This document shows, piece after piece, positions 26,933-35,956 of a DNA stretch of 64,000 nt. Positions within the stretch are counted from its first letter, which is position 1, and each line of letters begins with the position of its first letter. The notes beneath the pieces are model-generated. The model was not told where the DNA came from and did not search any database. It saw nothing but the letters and a program-made list of their open reading frames with translations. The position numbers and the translations under genes are program-made. Source of the stretch: Brevundimonas aveniformis DSM 17977 (GTDB taxonomy: Bacteria; Pseudomonadota; Alphaproteobacteria; Caulobacterales; Caulobacteraceae); the NCBI RefSeq assembly GCF_000428765.1, contig NZ_AUAO01000002.1, forward strand, positions 186,001 to 250,000, written 5' to 3'.

Positions 26933-27133
26933 ATGAAAAACCGTCTCAAGGTTCTGCGAGCCGAACGCGACTGGAGTCAGGCCGATCTGGCGGTGGCTTT
27001 GGGCGTGTCGCGCCAGACGGTCAATGCGCTGGAGACGGGGCGATACGATCCGTCGCTGCCCCTGGCGTTCAAGATTGCCCGCACCTTCGATCTGCCGATC
27101 GAGTCGATTTTTCACGACGAGGAGGCGGTCTGA
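26933..27133 (+). CDS. XRE-family helix-turn-helix regulator
   Basis: 66 residues, nearly all one Cro/C1-type HTH domain: LKVLRAERDWSQADLAVAL, then VSRQTVNALETGRYDPS. This matches the compact YozG-like class (MKNRLKVLRAERDWSQ). It starts immediately after the stop of the membrane protein gene and probably autoregulates that two-gene unit. Confidence 0.9.
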   Translation: MKNRLKVLRAERDWSQADLAVALGVSRQTVNALETGRYDPSLPLAFKIARTFDLPIESIFHDEEAV

Positions 27134-27161
27134 ACCGCCCGTCGCACCTATGGAGTCGCCT

Positions 27162-28127
27162 ATGTCCTTACTTTCACAGTTCCTGGCCGGAGCCGCCCAG
27201 TTGAGCCGGGCCGCGGTCGGGGCCGGGCTTGGCCTGGGCCTGGTGTTTTCCGCCATCCCGGACGCGGCCCTGGCGCGCACCGCCGATCTGATTCAGGAGG
27301 AGGCGGTCGTGTCGGCCGAGGCCACTCGTCCGGCCCTGTGGGTCGTGCGCGATGCGGATTCGACCATCTATCTGTTCGGCACGGTGCATCTGCTGCGGCC
27401 CGGAAACGACTGGATGACGCCGGCGGTGACTGAGGCCTTCAATGCGTCCGAGGCCCTGTGGCTGGAGATCGAGGATCCACAGGACCAGGCGGCTGCGACG
27501 CCCCTGATCATGCAGCACGGCCTGTCGCCGCAGACGCCGCTCTCCAGCCGACTGTCGGCCGATGAGTTTGCTGAGCTGGACCGTGCCGCCCAGGCGATGG
27601 GCCTGTCCGGTGTGGCGATGGACCCGATGCGGCCCTGGCTGGCGGCGATCAACCTTGCGGTGGCTCCGTTGGTTCAGGCGGGCTTTGACCCTGAGGCCGG
27701 CGTTGATGTGGTGCTGCGCGGTCATGCCCTGGAGGCGGGCAAGCCGATCCACGGCCTGGAGACGATGGAGCAGCAACTGATGTTCTTCGCCAATCTGTCG
27801 CCCGAGGACGAGCTGGATTTCCTGCGCTCGACGCTGGAGAATTATGAACAGGGCGTGGCCCTGCTCGATCAGATGGCAAGCGCCTGGTCGGCGGGCGACC
27901 CCGACACCCTCTACGCCCTGGGCGGGGATGATCTGAAGGCCGAGTATCCGACGATCTATGAAGTCATCCTGACGCGCCGGAACGCCGACTGGGTCGGGCA
28001 GATTCAGCAAGAACTGGCCGGGGACGGGACCGTCTTCATGGCGGTCGGGGCTCTGCATCTGGCCGGGCCGGACAGCGTCCAGGCCCAGCTTGAGGCCCAG
28101 GGCGTGCGGGTCGAACGGGTGCAGTAA
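27162..28127 (+). CDS. TraB/GumN family protein, exported
   Basis: 321 residues. The N-terminus has a long hydrophobic signal (about 15-38, ending ALARTADL). The domain shows the TraB/GumN hallmarks: ALWVVRDADSTIYLFGTVHLL, with the GTVH histidine, and a closing FMAVGALHLAGPDSV with a second GxxH. The family is related to TIKI-type metalloproteases, and function in bacteria is uncertain. The ATG at 27162 follows GGAG at six bases; ATG 27150 is also possible. A strong terminator follows. Confidence 0.85.
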   Translation: MSLLSQFLAGAAQLSRAAVGAGLGLGLVFSAIPDAALARTADLIQEEAVVSAEATRPALWVVRDADSTIYLFGTVHLLRPGNDWMTPAVTEAFNASEALWLEIEDPQDQAAATPLIMQHGLSPQTPLSSRLSADEFAELDRAAQAMGLSGVAMDPMRPWLAAINLAVAPLVQAGFDPEAGVDVVLRGHALEAGKPIHGLETMEQQLMFFANLSPEDELDFLRSTLENYEQGVALLDQMASAWSAGDPDTLYALGGDDLKAEYPTIYEVILTRRNADWVGQIQQELAGDGTVFMAVGALHLAGPDSVQAQLEAQGVRVERVQ

Positions 28128-28150
28128 TCGCCCGAACCCTGGACGAATGA

Positions 28151-28177
28151 GGCGGCGGAGCGATCCGCCGCCTTTTT
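28151..28177 (+). terminator. Intrinsic terminator after the TraB/GumN gene
   Basis: GGCGGCGGA-gcga-TCCGCCGCC forms a nine-base-pair stem with a four-base loop, followed by TTTTT. Confidence 0.9.
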
Positions 28178-28217
28178 CATTGCCGCCGGATGCGCGCCGA
28201 TCTAGGAGGAGCCCAAT

Positions 28218-28291
28218 GCGGGTGTAGCTCAATGGTAGAGCAGCAGCTTCCCAAGCTGACGACGAGGGTTCGATTCCCTTCACCCGCTCCA
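28218..28291 (+). tRNA. tRNA-Gly (anticodon CCC)
   Basis: 74 bases including an encoded CCA. The acceptor stem pairs GCGGGTG (28218-28224) with CACCCGC (28281-28287). The D-arm is TAGCTCAATGGTAGAGC, the anticodon loop TTCCCAA gives CCC, and the T-arm contains GGTTCGATTCC. The anticodon stem top pair is imperfect, as seen in other alphaproteobacterial tRNA-Gly(CCC). Confidence 0.95.
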
Positions 28292-28298
28292 GAATTCA

Positions 28299-28330
28299 GA
28301 GCCCCGCCGGAGCGATCCGGCGGGGCTCTT
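28299..28330. terminator. Bidirectional terminator between tRNA-Gly and the pirin gene
   Basis: GAGCCCCGCCGG-agcgat-CCGGCGGGGCTC, a 12-base-pair stem followed by TT on the plus strand. Placed to end both the tRNA transcript and the convergent pirin transcript. The apex, GGAGCGATCC, is shared with two other terminators in this window. Confidence 0.85.
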
Positions 28331-28335
28331 GTCGT

Positions 28336-29202
28336 CTAGGCGGCGATCTGGCCGAAGCGGCCGGAGTTGAAGTCGTTGATCGCCTGACGGATTTCATCCT
28401 CGGTGTTCATCACGAACGGGCCGTAGCCGACGATGGGCTCGGCGATGGGCTCGCCCGAGAGCATCAGGATGGTGCTGTCGGCATCGGCCTTGAGGGTGAC
28501 GCCCGCGCCATCGACATCCAGCAGCAGAGCCTCGGCGGACCCGGCGGGCTGGTCGCCGTTGACGGTGACGTGACCGTTCAGGACCACGACGATGCCGGTG
28601 TGACCGTCCGGGATGGCCAGGGTCGTCTCGGCATCGCGGTTCAGGCGTACATCCCACACATTGATCGGCGTGAAGGTGCGGGCCGGTCCCTTGGCCCCAT
28701 CCAGCTCACCGGCGATGATCCGGGCCGTGCCGGCGTTGTCGGACAGGGTCACAGTCGGGATCTCGGCGTTGAGGATGCCCTGATAGCCGGGGGCCGTCAT
28801 CTTGTCCTTGGCCGGCAGATTGACCCACAGCTGGACCATGCGGAACGGGCCGCCTGTCTTGCCGAACGTCGGGGAGTGGAACTCCTCATGGAGGATACCG
28901 CCACCCGCCGTCATCCACTGAACGTCGCCCGGGCCGATGATGCCGCCCTGGCCGGTGGAATCCCGGTGCTCGACCTCGCCATCGTAAACGATGGTGACAG
29001 TCTCGAACCCGCGGTGCGGATGCTGGCCCACGCCGCGGCGGCTATCGGTGGGTTCAAAGTTGTGCGGCCCGGCATAGTCGAGCAGCAGGAACGGGCTCAT
29101 CCGATTGCCGGTGCCGTTGTAAGAAAACAGCGACCGGACGGGAAAGCCGTCGCCGACCCAATGGCCGCGGTCGTTGCCGTAGCGTCCCAGAACCTTCTTC
29201 AT
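28336..29202 (-). CDS. Pirin family protein
   Basis: 288 residues from the ATG at 29202, preceded by AGGAGA. The cupin metal-site region is visible: GVGQHPHRGFETVTIV (His-x-His), then VEHRDSTGQGG and a later EEFHSP. Some bacterial pirins act as quercetin 2,3-dioxygenases or redox-sensitive regulators; activity here is unproven. Divergent from a LysR-type regulator, the common arrangement for pirin genes, so that regulator probably controls it. Confidence 0.92.
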   Translation of the reverse strand: MKKVLGRYGNDRGHWVGDGFPVRSLFSYNGTGNRMSPFLLLDYAGPHNFEPTDSRRGVGQHPHRGFETVTIVYDGEVEHRDSTGQGGIIGPGDVQWMTAGGGILHEEFHSPTFGKTGGPFRMVQLWVNLPAKDKMTAPGYQGILNAEIPTVTLSDNAGTARIIAGELDGAKGPARTFTPINVWDVRLNRDAETTLAIPDGHTGIVVVLNGHVTVNGDQPAGSAEALLLDVDGAGVTLKADADSTILMLSGEPIAEPIVGYGPFVMNTEDEIRQAINDFNSGRFGQIAA

Positions 29203-29318
29203 GGCTTGTCTCCTTGTGCATGGATCGGCGGTGCCGATCACGTTGCCAGGGATATGAATGCGGAACGGTCACAGTGAAAGACTATCAATCTGCACTCTAG
29301 CGTTCTAAAAATAGGACG

Positions 29319-30254
29319 ATGATGGATCTCAACGACCTGTATTTCTTTGTTCAGGTGGTCGACCACGGCGGCTTTGCGGCGGCCGGGCGGGCGCTGGGGA
29401 TTCCGAAATCGCGGCTAAGCCGGCGGATCGCGGCGCTGGAAGATGAGCTGGCCGTGCGACTGATCCAGCGGACCTCGCGGCGGTTTTCGGTGACGGAAGT
29501 TGGCCAGGCCTTCTACCAGCATGGCCGTGCCATGATGGTCGAGGCGGAGGCGGCGCGGGAGGTGGTGGACCGGGCGACCGGGGCGCCCAGGGGTCGGGTG
29601 CGGCTGGCCTGTCCGCCGGGCTTGGTCGCCTATCAGGTGGGCGAGCTGATCGCGCGCTTCATGGCTCGCTACCCCGAGGTGGACATCCAGCTGGAAAGCA
29701 CGACCCGGCGCGTCGATGTGGTGGCCGAAGGGTTCGACCTGGCCATCCGCGTGCGGGAACCTCCGCTGGAGGCCAGCGATCTGGTCATGCGCAAGCTGGA
29801 CGACAGCCAGCACTGTCTGGTGGCGACGCCGGCTCTGTTGGAACGGCTGGGCAAGCCGGCCGGGCCATCAGACCTGGCGGGGTGGCCCAGCCTGGATTTT
29901 GGTCCGTGGAAGGCCGACCCGGTCTGGTCCCTGTTCCATGCGGAGGGGATGACGGCGACGGTGCGGCATTCGCCGCGGCTGGTCACAGATGATCTGGCCA
30001 TGCTGCACGCGGGGGCGCTGGCCGGACTTGGGACGGGGCTTTTGCCGATGATCGCCGTGCAGGACGATCTGAAGGCCGGGCGACTGGTTGACCTGCTGCC
30101 GGCGTGGCGACCCCGACCGTGGATCGTCCACGTCGTCTATCCGTCGCGTCGGGGGCTGTTGCCGTCGGTGCGCAGCCTGGTGGATTTTCTGGTGGAAGGC
30201 TGCGCCCAGTGGCGAGGCCGGGACTACGGAGCGCCGGGTGGGGTTTCGTTGTAG
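29319..30254 (+). CDS. LysR-type transcriptional regulator
   Basis: 311 residues. The N-terminal winged HTH is MDLNDLYFFVQVVDHGGFAAAGRALGI then SRLSRRIAALE, and an effector-binding domain follows from about residue 90. Divergent from the pirin gene across about 116 bases. By family logic the regulator acts at that shared promoter in response to an unknown ligand. Its 3' end overlaps the convergent lipoprotein gene by 31 bases. Confidence 0.93.
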   Translation: MMDLNDLYFFVQVVDHGGFAAAGRALGIPKSRLSRRIAALEDELAVRLIQRTSRRFSVTEVGQAFYQHGRAMMVEAEAAREVVDRATGAPRGRVRLACPPGLVAYQVGELIARFMARYPEVDIQLESTTRRVDVVAEGFDLAIRVREPPLEASDLVMRKLDDSQHCLVATPALLERLGKPAGPSDLAGWPSLDFGPWKADPVWSLFHAEGMTATVRHSPRLVTDDLAMLHAGALAGLGTGLLPMIAVQDDLKAGRLVDLLPAWRPRPWIVHVVYPSRRGLLPSVRSLVDFLVEGCAQWRGRDYGAPGGVSL

Positions 30255-30679
30255 CAGCGATCCAGCCGGGCCACGGACTCGGCATTGTCTGCGTGGAAGC
30301 CCCACGATCCCTCGATGACCACTTCCTCGCGGACGGTCTGGGCCTCTGCTTCCGAAAGGCCGGCGGCCTGGGTGCGCGGTTCGATCTGGGCGTGCCAGTA
30401 GCGCAGGCTGGGGCCATAGCGCCGCGTCGAGACGTCCTGTCCGGTCATTTGCGCGGCCATGGCCGACGAGACAATGAGGTGGCAGCCGATCGCGTCGGCG
30501 ACGTCCTCACGGGTGGCCGATGCAAGCGTCGGGGCGGCGGGCTCTTGCGCAGGTGCCGCTTGTGTCGGGGGCGAGGCATCGTCGGCGTCGGGCGCGGAGG
30601 CTTGCCTTTCGCCTCCACAGGCGGCCAGCCCTATGGCCGACACGGCGAGGCCAACAGCGGACAGGGTGCGTACTGACAT
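30224..30679 (-). CDS. Hypothetical lipoprotein
   Basis: 151 residues from the ATG at 30679 (MSVRTLSAVGLAVSAIGLAACGG), with a lipobox ending LAAC. A Pro/Ala/Ser-rich linker follows, then a small domain with two cysteines (AIGCHLIVSS and ARLDRCYNE) that could form a disulfide. No family recognised. General layout resembles the lipoprotein at 35957, but I would not call them homologous by eye. The gene overlaps the LysR gene tail to tail. Confidence 0.75.
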   Translation of the reverse strand: MSVRTLSAVGLAVSAIGLAACGGERQASAPDADDASPPTQAAPAQEPAAPTLASATREDVADAIGCHLIVSSAMAAQMTGQDVSTRRYGPSLRYWHAQIEPRTQAAGLSEAEAQTVREEVVIEGSWGFHADNAESVARLDRCYNETPPGAP

Positions 30680-30819
30680 CAAGTTGTCCTTGTTTCTGAG
30701 GTCCTGGTTCAGGATACGAGAACGGCGACTGAATCCGGTCATCCGCCTCTGCGCCGGCATGGTTTCAGTTGGCCGGCGATTTGTGGGAGCATCCACCAAG
30801 CGCAAGTCTCGGAGCGAAG

Positions 30820-31380
30820 ATGAAGCTGATCGGACTGTCAGGAAGCCTGCGGGCGGGGTCGTTGAATACGAAGCTCCTGCAGGAGGCTGGCCGTCTGTGC
30901 CCGGCCGGGGTTGAACTGATCGAAGGGTCGATCCGAGGGGTTCCCCTCTATGACGGCGACGTCGAGCGGGACCAAGGCATTCCTTCGGCAGTTGAGACGC
31001 TGAAGGACCAGGTGGCCGGTAGCGACGGCCTGTTGCTGGTTTCGCCCGAGTACAACAACTCGATCCCCGGTGTCTTCAAGAACGCCATCGACTGGATGAG
31101 CCGTCCGGGCTCGGACATCGAGCGGGTGTTCGGCGGTCGCCCGACGGCGGTGATCGGTGTGTCGGGGGGACGGTTCGGGACGGTGATGGCTCAGGCGGCC
31201 TGGTTGCCGGTGTTGAGGCTGCTCAAGACCGACCCGTGGTTCGGCGGGCGTTTTCTGCTGGGCGGTGGGGGCACCGCCTTTGACGATCAGGGCCGGCTGA
31301 CGGACCCCGAGACTGAGCGGATGTTGACCGAGTTCATGGCCGGGTTCGCAGAGTTCTGTCGTCAGAAAGCCGGGGGCTGA
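30820..31380 (+). CDS. NADPH-dependent FMN reductase family protein
   Basis: 186 residues from the ATG at 30820 after GGAGCGAAG. Flavodoxin-like fold with the FMN phosphate-binding GLSGSLRAGSLNTKLL and the SPEYNNSIPGVFKNAIDW motif of the ChrR/SsuE-like reductases. Likely a cytosolic quinone, chromate or azo reductase; the substrate is not readable from sequence. Followed by a terminator. Confidence 0.92.
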   Translation: MKLIGLSGSLRAGSLNTKLLQEAGRLCPAGVELIEGSIRGVPLYDGDVERDQGIPSAVETLKDQVAGSDGLLLVSPEYNNSIPGVFKNAIDWMSRPGSDIERVFGGRPTAVIGVSGGRFGTVMAQAAWLPVLRLLKTDPWFGGRFLLGGGGTAFDDQGRLTDPETERMLTEFMAGFAEFCRQKAGG

Positions 31381-31389
31381 TCAAAGAAA

Positions 31390-31423
31390 AGGCCCTGCCG
31401 GAGCGATCCGACAGGGCCTGTTT
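31390..31423. terminator. Bidirectional terminator between the FMN reductase and esterase genes
   Basis: AGGCCCTG and CAGGGCCT pair around CCGGAGCGATCCGA, with AAAA on the left and TTTT on the right, so it can serve both convergent genes. Confidence 0.85.
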
Positions 31424-31441
31424 TCTGATGGAGGGGTGCCG

Positions 31442-33244
31442 CTAGAAGCGGAGCGTCACCTCAACCCCGCCCTGGTGGGTGTTGTAGGACTCTCCGATGC
31501 GACCGCGATAGCCGACCGCAATCTCTGCCGGCCCCCAGTGGGTGGCCAGACCGGCCCCAAGCAGAGCCTGTCCGCCGTCGGGGTCTTCAGCGTGGATGTG
31601 CTGAGGCGTGGCAGTGTTGCCGGCCAGTCCGATGATGGCATCGTCGGCGTCGTGGCTGAGCACGTCGCGATATCCGCCTTCACCCCAGAAGGACATGCCG
31701 CCCATATCGCCTTCGACGCGCAGGACAACTTCGCCCGCGACCGCATCAATGTTGCGCTCATTGATCTGGTGCTGGGCCCCGAAGGCGTTCTCTTCGACAT
31801 AGCCGTCGACGGTGGTGGAGATCCACGACACGCCGACGCGCGGCACAAAGGCCAGGCCCCCGGCGTCAAAGATCATGCCGCCTTCGACCTTGGCCCCGAA
31901 GGACGAGCCATTGGTCGTCGACTGAGCCACAATGCCCGGCGTGGCGGTCTGACGGCGAATATCTTCGTACTGGTCCCAGCTATAGCCGGCGGCGGCGTTG
32001 ACGAAGAAAGACCCCTCACGCCAGCCGAGATAGGCATCCAGCGCGGCCCCCTCGGCGGTGAAGTTGACCAGGCCGACCTCGGCATCGCCGGTACGCATTT
32101 GCAGGGCCGCCCCGGCCCGCAGACCGGGGGCCAGGTCGCCGTCGGCCCCGACGATCAGGCTGCCGCCTGTCATATCGCCGCCGGGCACGACGTCGCGGGC
32201 GTCAAACTCGGACTGCTCGTAGGTGAGGCCCATGTACAGGCCACCGGCTTCCGGCTCAGCCGAGCCGGTGCCTAGACGACCGGTGACGGCATCCAGGCCA
32301 TCGGCCCGGGCGCGCACGGCGATCTCACCCTGGAGGGCCGAATGCGCCCCGAAGTTGCCGTAGTAGAGGTAGTCGGTGGCGAGGCTCGCCACCAGACGAT
32401 GACCCGCAGCGGTCGGATGGACGCCGTCCCAGAAGACATAGGTGTCAGGCGTGGCACAGGGCACCCCGGCGACCAGGCAGCGGTTGGTCACATTGGTGAA
32501 GCCGAAGCGACCCGGCGCGCCGAGCAGCACATCAAAGGCCCGGTTGACGTCCATGAAGATGATGTTGGTATTCGGGTGTGCCGCAGCCTGGGCGGAGAGC
32601 TGGGCATAAAGGGCCGCGTTGAACACATTCGTGGAATGGGTGGCCAGGGCCTGGGCGGAGGTGCCGCGGAATTCCGGTGTCGTGCCCAGGTTGGGCAGGT
32701 TGGCGACCAGAACGGTACCGGCACCGGCCGTGGACACCGTATTGACGGCAGCCCCGACAAAGCTGGCGGCCGTCACCGACGCGGTCGTCATGTCGCCGAA
32801 CGGATTGGCCCCTCCGCCGGCGATCGGCATGGTCTGGAAGATGTCATTGGCTCCGGCCCAGATCGTCACCAGGTCGTCGGCGTCGAAGGTGCCGTTGAGC
32901 GGGGCCGAGCGATAGACTGCAATCTGAGCGGCCAGACCAGGCGGGAGAGCAACAAAGTTGTCGGCCCGGGCCCCGCCAAAGGCCCCGTTGTAGCTGCCCG
33001 TCGCCGGGCCGGTGTACCGAGATTGGGTCCAACCCAGAAGCTCCGTCCAGACCGGACCATTGGAGAAGCGCCCCTGGTAGTTGGGCGGCGAGGTCGGTGT
33101 GGCAAAGACCGAGTACAGGTTGCCGTTGTCCGACAGGCTGTCACCGAAGGTGATGATACGGCCGTAGGTCTGGGCCGAAGCGGTGCCGGCCATGGCCAGG
33201 CCGAGGGCGAGCGTTGAGGCCGCCAAGGTGAGCTTGATGCGCAT
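31442..33244 (-). CDS. Autotransporter SGNH/GDSL esterase (EstA-like)
   Basis: 600 residues with a signal peptide (LALGLAMAGTASAQ). The passenger is a GDSL lipase/esterase: nucleophile S36 in FGDSLSDNGN, the GAND block (WAGANDIF) and the D-x-x-H pair in WDGVHPTAAGH. Residues about 310-600 form an autotransporter beta-barrel ending in the aromatic EVTLRF. Expected to be displayed on the cell surface, hydrolysing lipids or esters. Complete in length for the EstA class. Confidence 0.92.
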   Translation of the reverse strand: MRIKLTLAASTLALGLAMAGTASAQTYGRIITFGDSLSDNGNLYSVFATPTSPPNYQGRFSNGPVWTELLGWTQSRYTGPATGSYNGAFGGARADNFVALPPGLAAQIAVYRSAPLNGTFDADDLVTIWAGANDIFQTMPIAGGGANPFGDMTTASVTAASFVGAAVNTVSTAGAGTVLVANLPNLGTTPEFRGTSAQALATHSTNVFNAALYAQLSAQAAAHPNTNIIFMDVNRAFDVLLGAPGRFGFTNVTNRCLVAGVPCATPDTYVFWDGVHPTAAGHRLVASLATDYLYYGNFGAHSALQGEIAVRARADGLDAVTGRLGTGSAEPEAGGLYMGLTYEQSEFDARDVVPGGDMTGGSLIVGADGDLAPGLRAGAALQMRTGDAEVGLVNFTAEGAALDAYLGWREGSFFVNAAAGYSWDQYEDIRRQTATPGIVAQSTTNGSSFGAKVEGGMIFDAGGLAFVPRVGVSWISTTVDGYVEENAFGAQHQINERNIDAVAGEVVLRVEGDMGGMSFWGEGGYRDVLSHDADDAIIGLAGNTATPQHIHAEDPDGGQALLGAGLATHWGPAEIAVGYRGRIGESYNTHQGGVEVTLRF

Positions 33245-33359
33245 GTGAATCCTCCCGACCGTCTAACAGCGGTCCCTGGATGCGCAATGTGCCCGCTTCG
33301 TCCCGCCAAGCAAGGTGCCGTAGGGGAAGGTCAGATATAATTTTGGCTTGGTGTTGCGC

Positions 33360-34046
33360 CTATGCCTGAAGGCGATAGCCGCCGCCGTCGGTGATCAGCA
33401 GGCGGGCATGACCTTTGCCGGGCTCGATCTTTTGCCGCAGACGATAGATGTGGGTTTCCAGGGTGTGGGTCGTGACCCCGGCGTTGTAGCCCCAGACCTC
33501 GGCCAAGAGCTCCTCACGGGCCACGGCTTCTCCCCGCGCGCGCAGCAGATATTTGAGGATCGAGGTTTCCTTGTCGGTCAGGCGGATCCGCTTGTCCTTT
33601 TCGTCCGTCAGGGATTTCTGGGCCGGGCGGAATTGATAAGGGCCGATGCGGAAGACGGCCTCTTCGGACTGTTCGACATTGCGCAGATGGGCGCGGATGC
33701 GGGCCAGCAGCACGGCAAAACGAAAGGGCTTGGTCACATAGTCGGTGGCCCCGGCCTCGAGCCCGCCGATGGTTTCTTTTTCGCCGTCTTCGCCTGTCAG
33801 CATGACGATGGGCGAGCGGACGCCGGCCTCGCGCAGACGCCGACAGACTTCGCGCCCATTGATGTCGGGCAGGTCAACATCCAGCAGGATCAACTCAGCC
33901 CGGCCTTCGGAACCCTTCTTCACGCCGTCCAGGCCGGTGCCGACCTGTTCGACCGAAAACTCGCCGGACAATTCGAGCTGTTCGGCCAGCGCCTCGCGCA
34001 GGTCGATATCGTCGTCGATAATGAGGAGGGAGGTCGCCTGGGCCAT
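33360..34046 (-). CDS. OmpR/PhoB-family response regulator
   Basis: 228 residues from the ATG at 34046 (MAQATSLLIIDDDIDLREAL). The receiver domain has the acidic pair near residues 11-13 and phospho-acceptor D56 (ILLDVDLPDINGREV). The C-terminal winged helix has LTDKETSILKYLLRARG and VTTHTLETHIYRLRQKIE. No histidine kinase is adjacent, so the partner is unknown. An upstream extension of the frame overlaps yggS and is unlikely. Confidence 0.93.
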   Translation of the reverse strand: MAQATSLLIIDDDIDLREALAEQLELSGEFSVEQVGTGLDGVKKGSEGRAELILLDVDLPDINGREVCRRLREAGVRSPIVMLTGEDGEKETIGGLEAGATDYVTKPFRFAVLLARIRAHLRNVEQSEEAVFRIGPYQFRPAQKSLTDEKDKRIRLTDKETSILKYLLRARGEAVAREELLAEVWGYNAGVTTHTLETHIYRLRQKIEPGKGHARLLITDGGGYRLQA

Positions 34047-34092
34047 GGGCCTTATGTGGACGCTTCCATCGCCCGGCGCAAACGGATCGGCA

Positions 34093-34758
34093 TCAGTCGC
34101 GATCTCCGAACAGGGCCGAGCCGACGCGAACAGAGGTGGCCCCATGGCGAACAGCCGCCTCATAGTCGCCGCTCATGCCCATCGACAGTTGGGCCAGGCC
34201 GTTGCGGCGCGCGATCTTGCCCAGCAAGGCAAAGTGCATCGCCGGCTCCTCATTGGCGGGCGGAATGCACATGAGGCCGGAAATCGTCAGGCCATGGACC
34301 TCACGGCAGCGGGCGATGAAGGCGTCGGCCTGGGCCGGAATCACACCGGACTTCTGGGGCTCCTCGCCCGTATTGACCTGGATCAACAGTTCAGGGGAGC
34401 GTCCTTGGGCGGCGATGTCGCGCGCGAGGGCGACAGCCAGTGATTCGCGATCCAGGGTTTCAATGGCGTCGAACAGGGCGACGGCTTCGCGCGCCTTGTT
34501 GGATTGCAAGGGACCGATGAGGCGCAGTTGAAGATCGGGAATGTTGGCGCGACGCTCTGTCCAACGGGCTTGCGCTTCTTGAACCCGGTTTTCCCCGAAA
34601 ATGCGCTGGCCGGCGTCGAGAACCGGAGCGATATGGTCCCAGGGCTGTTGCTTGCAAACGGCGGTCAGGGTCACATCGTCGGGATTGCGTCCGGCCGCGC
34701 GGGCGGCGCGCGCGATCTTGTGGCGAACGGCCGAAAGGGCCTGGTTTGGACTGGTCAT
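34093..34758 (-). CDS. YggS family PLP-binding protein (PLP homeostasis)
   Basis: 221 residues with the PLP-lysine motif (TAVCKQQPWD) and LRLIGPLQSNKAREA, LLIQVNTGEEPQKSGV and SMGMSGDYEAAVRHGATSVRVGSALFG, all typical of the YggS/PROSC family. These proteins carry and buffer pyridoxal phosphate rather than catalyse a known reaction. Divergent from, and overlapping by 13 bases, the ThiE-like gene. Confidence 0.95.
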   Translation of the reverse strand: MTSPNQALSAVRHKIARAARAAGRNPDDVTLTAVCKQQPWDHIAPVLDAGQRIFGENRVQEAQARWTERRANIPDLQLRLIGPLQSNKAREAVALFDAIETLDRESLAVALARDIAAQGRSPELLIQVNTGEEPQKSGVIPAQADAFIARCREVHGLTISGLMCIPPANEEPAMHFALLGKIARRNGLAQLSMGMSGDYEAAVRHGATSVRVGSALFGDRD

Positions 34759-35366
34759 CGAATCCGCTCTTTGCGACGGCCTATGATCTAGGTCTGGCCT
34801 GGGCCGCCGCCAACCCCGGCGCGCGCGCCTTGCCGCCCCTATTGTTCCTGACCGACCCGGAGCGGACGCCGGAACCGTGGATTCAGGCGGCGCGCCTGCC
34901 GCCGGGAGCGGGAGTGGTGTTCCGGGCGTTCGGGCGCGCGGACCAGAGGGCTGTGGGCGCGCGCCTGGCCGAGGTCTGCTGGGCGCGCGGCTTGACCTTG
35001 CTCGTCGGTGCCGATGAGGAGCTCGCCGGCGACCTTGGGGCGGATGGCCTGCATCTGCCGGAACGAAACCTGGGACAGGCGGTGGCGGTCCGGGCGCGGC
35101 GGCCGGGGTGGCGGCTGACCGGGAGCGCCCATTCGCTCGCCGCGTTGGCGATCGCCGGCCAGGCGGGACTGGACGCCGCGCTGCTGTCGCCGGTGTTTGC
35201 CAGCCGCAGCCCGTCTGCCGGCGCGCCCCTGGGGGTTGATCGGTTCAGGGCATGGACGCAGGGCGTCGGTCTGCCGGTCTATGCCCTGGGCGGCGTCACA
35301 CGCGAAACGGCGCCGGCGCTGGCCGACAGCGGGGCCTGCGGCCTGGCGGCCGTCGGGGGGATCTGA
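34746..35366 (+). CDS. Thiamine phosphate synthase-like (ThiE/TenI fold) protein
   Basis: 206 residues starting at a TTG that lies inside the divergent yggS gene. ThiE-like elements: FLTDPERT near residue 34, GADGLHLPE (diphosphate region), TGSAHSLAAL, LLSPVFASRSPS and YALGGV. The protein is at the degenerate end of the family, so it may be a TenI-like or divergent enzyme rather than a verified ThiE. No other thiamine genes nearby. Confidence 0.72.
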   Translation: MDWSSNPLFATAYDLGLAWAAANPGARALPPLLFLTDPERTPEPWIQAARLPPGAGVVFRAFGRADQRAVGARLAEVCWARGLTLLVGADEELAGDLGADGLHLPERNLGQAVAVRARRPGWRLTGSAHSLAALAIAGQAGLDAALLSPVFASRSPSAGAPLGVDRFRAWTQGVGLPVYALGGVTRETAPALADSGACGLAAVGGI

Positions 35367-35454
35367 AACCGGAGCAATGCGGGCGTGTCCCCTGTCCGCT
35401 GAGGGGGCCGGTTTGCGTTCAGTCAGTTGAACCCCCTTCGCAGGAGACGCTGAC

Positions 35455-35952
35455 ATGCGGACATTCATCCTTGGCCTGTCGTGCTTGATTCTGGCGGCGA
35501 CGCCTGCCCTGGCCCAGAAGCGCCCACGGCCCGACCCGTCAGGCCACGGCGAGGACACGGGTCGCCTCACCCCCGCCGGCCCGCTGCAAGGCGGCTGGCG
35601 GATCGTCCGCGCAGGCGACCCGGCCGATGCGGCGGTGATGGGGCTGCATCTGATCCATGACGGCGATCTGGTTGAGGGCAGCTATGTCCTGTTCCAGCCG
35701 TTCTGCGGGATCGAAATGCCCTTGCCGCGACCGGCGGCCGAAGACTGTGAATTCATCGATCTGGGCGGTCAGCTCGATCCAGATTCGTTTGTTCGCCAGG
35801 GTTGGGTTCGGCTGATCCTGCGGCCGGGCGCAGATGGACTGCCCCATGTGCTGGATATGCCGGTGGCCGGCGACGCCCTGCGGACGGGGACCTATCAGTC
35901 GCCGAACATGGACGCGCCGATCACGGTGACCTTCGAGCGAACGCCCGAATGA
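35455..35952 (+). CDS. Hypothetical exported protein
   Basis: 165 residues with a signal peptide (ILGLSCLILAATPALAQ). The mature part includes a single Cys pair (QPFCGIEM and AAEDCEF). No family recognised. The ribosome site AGGAGA precedes the start. It ends four bases before the stop of the convergent lipoprotein gene. Confidence 0.7.
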   Translation: MRTFILGLSCLILAATPALAQKRPRPDPSGHGEDTGRLTPAGPLQGGWRIVRAGDPADAAVMGLHLIHDGDLVEGSYVLFQPFCGIEMPLPRPAAEDCEFIDLGGQLDPDSFVRQGWVRLILRPGADGLPHVLDMPVAGDALRTGTYQSPNMDAPITVTFERTPE

Positions 35953-35956
35953 TCCG

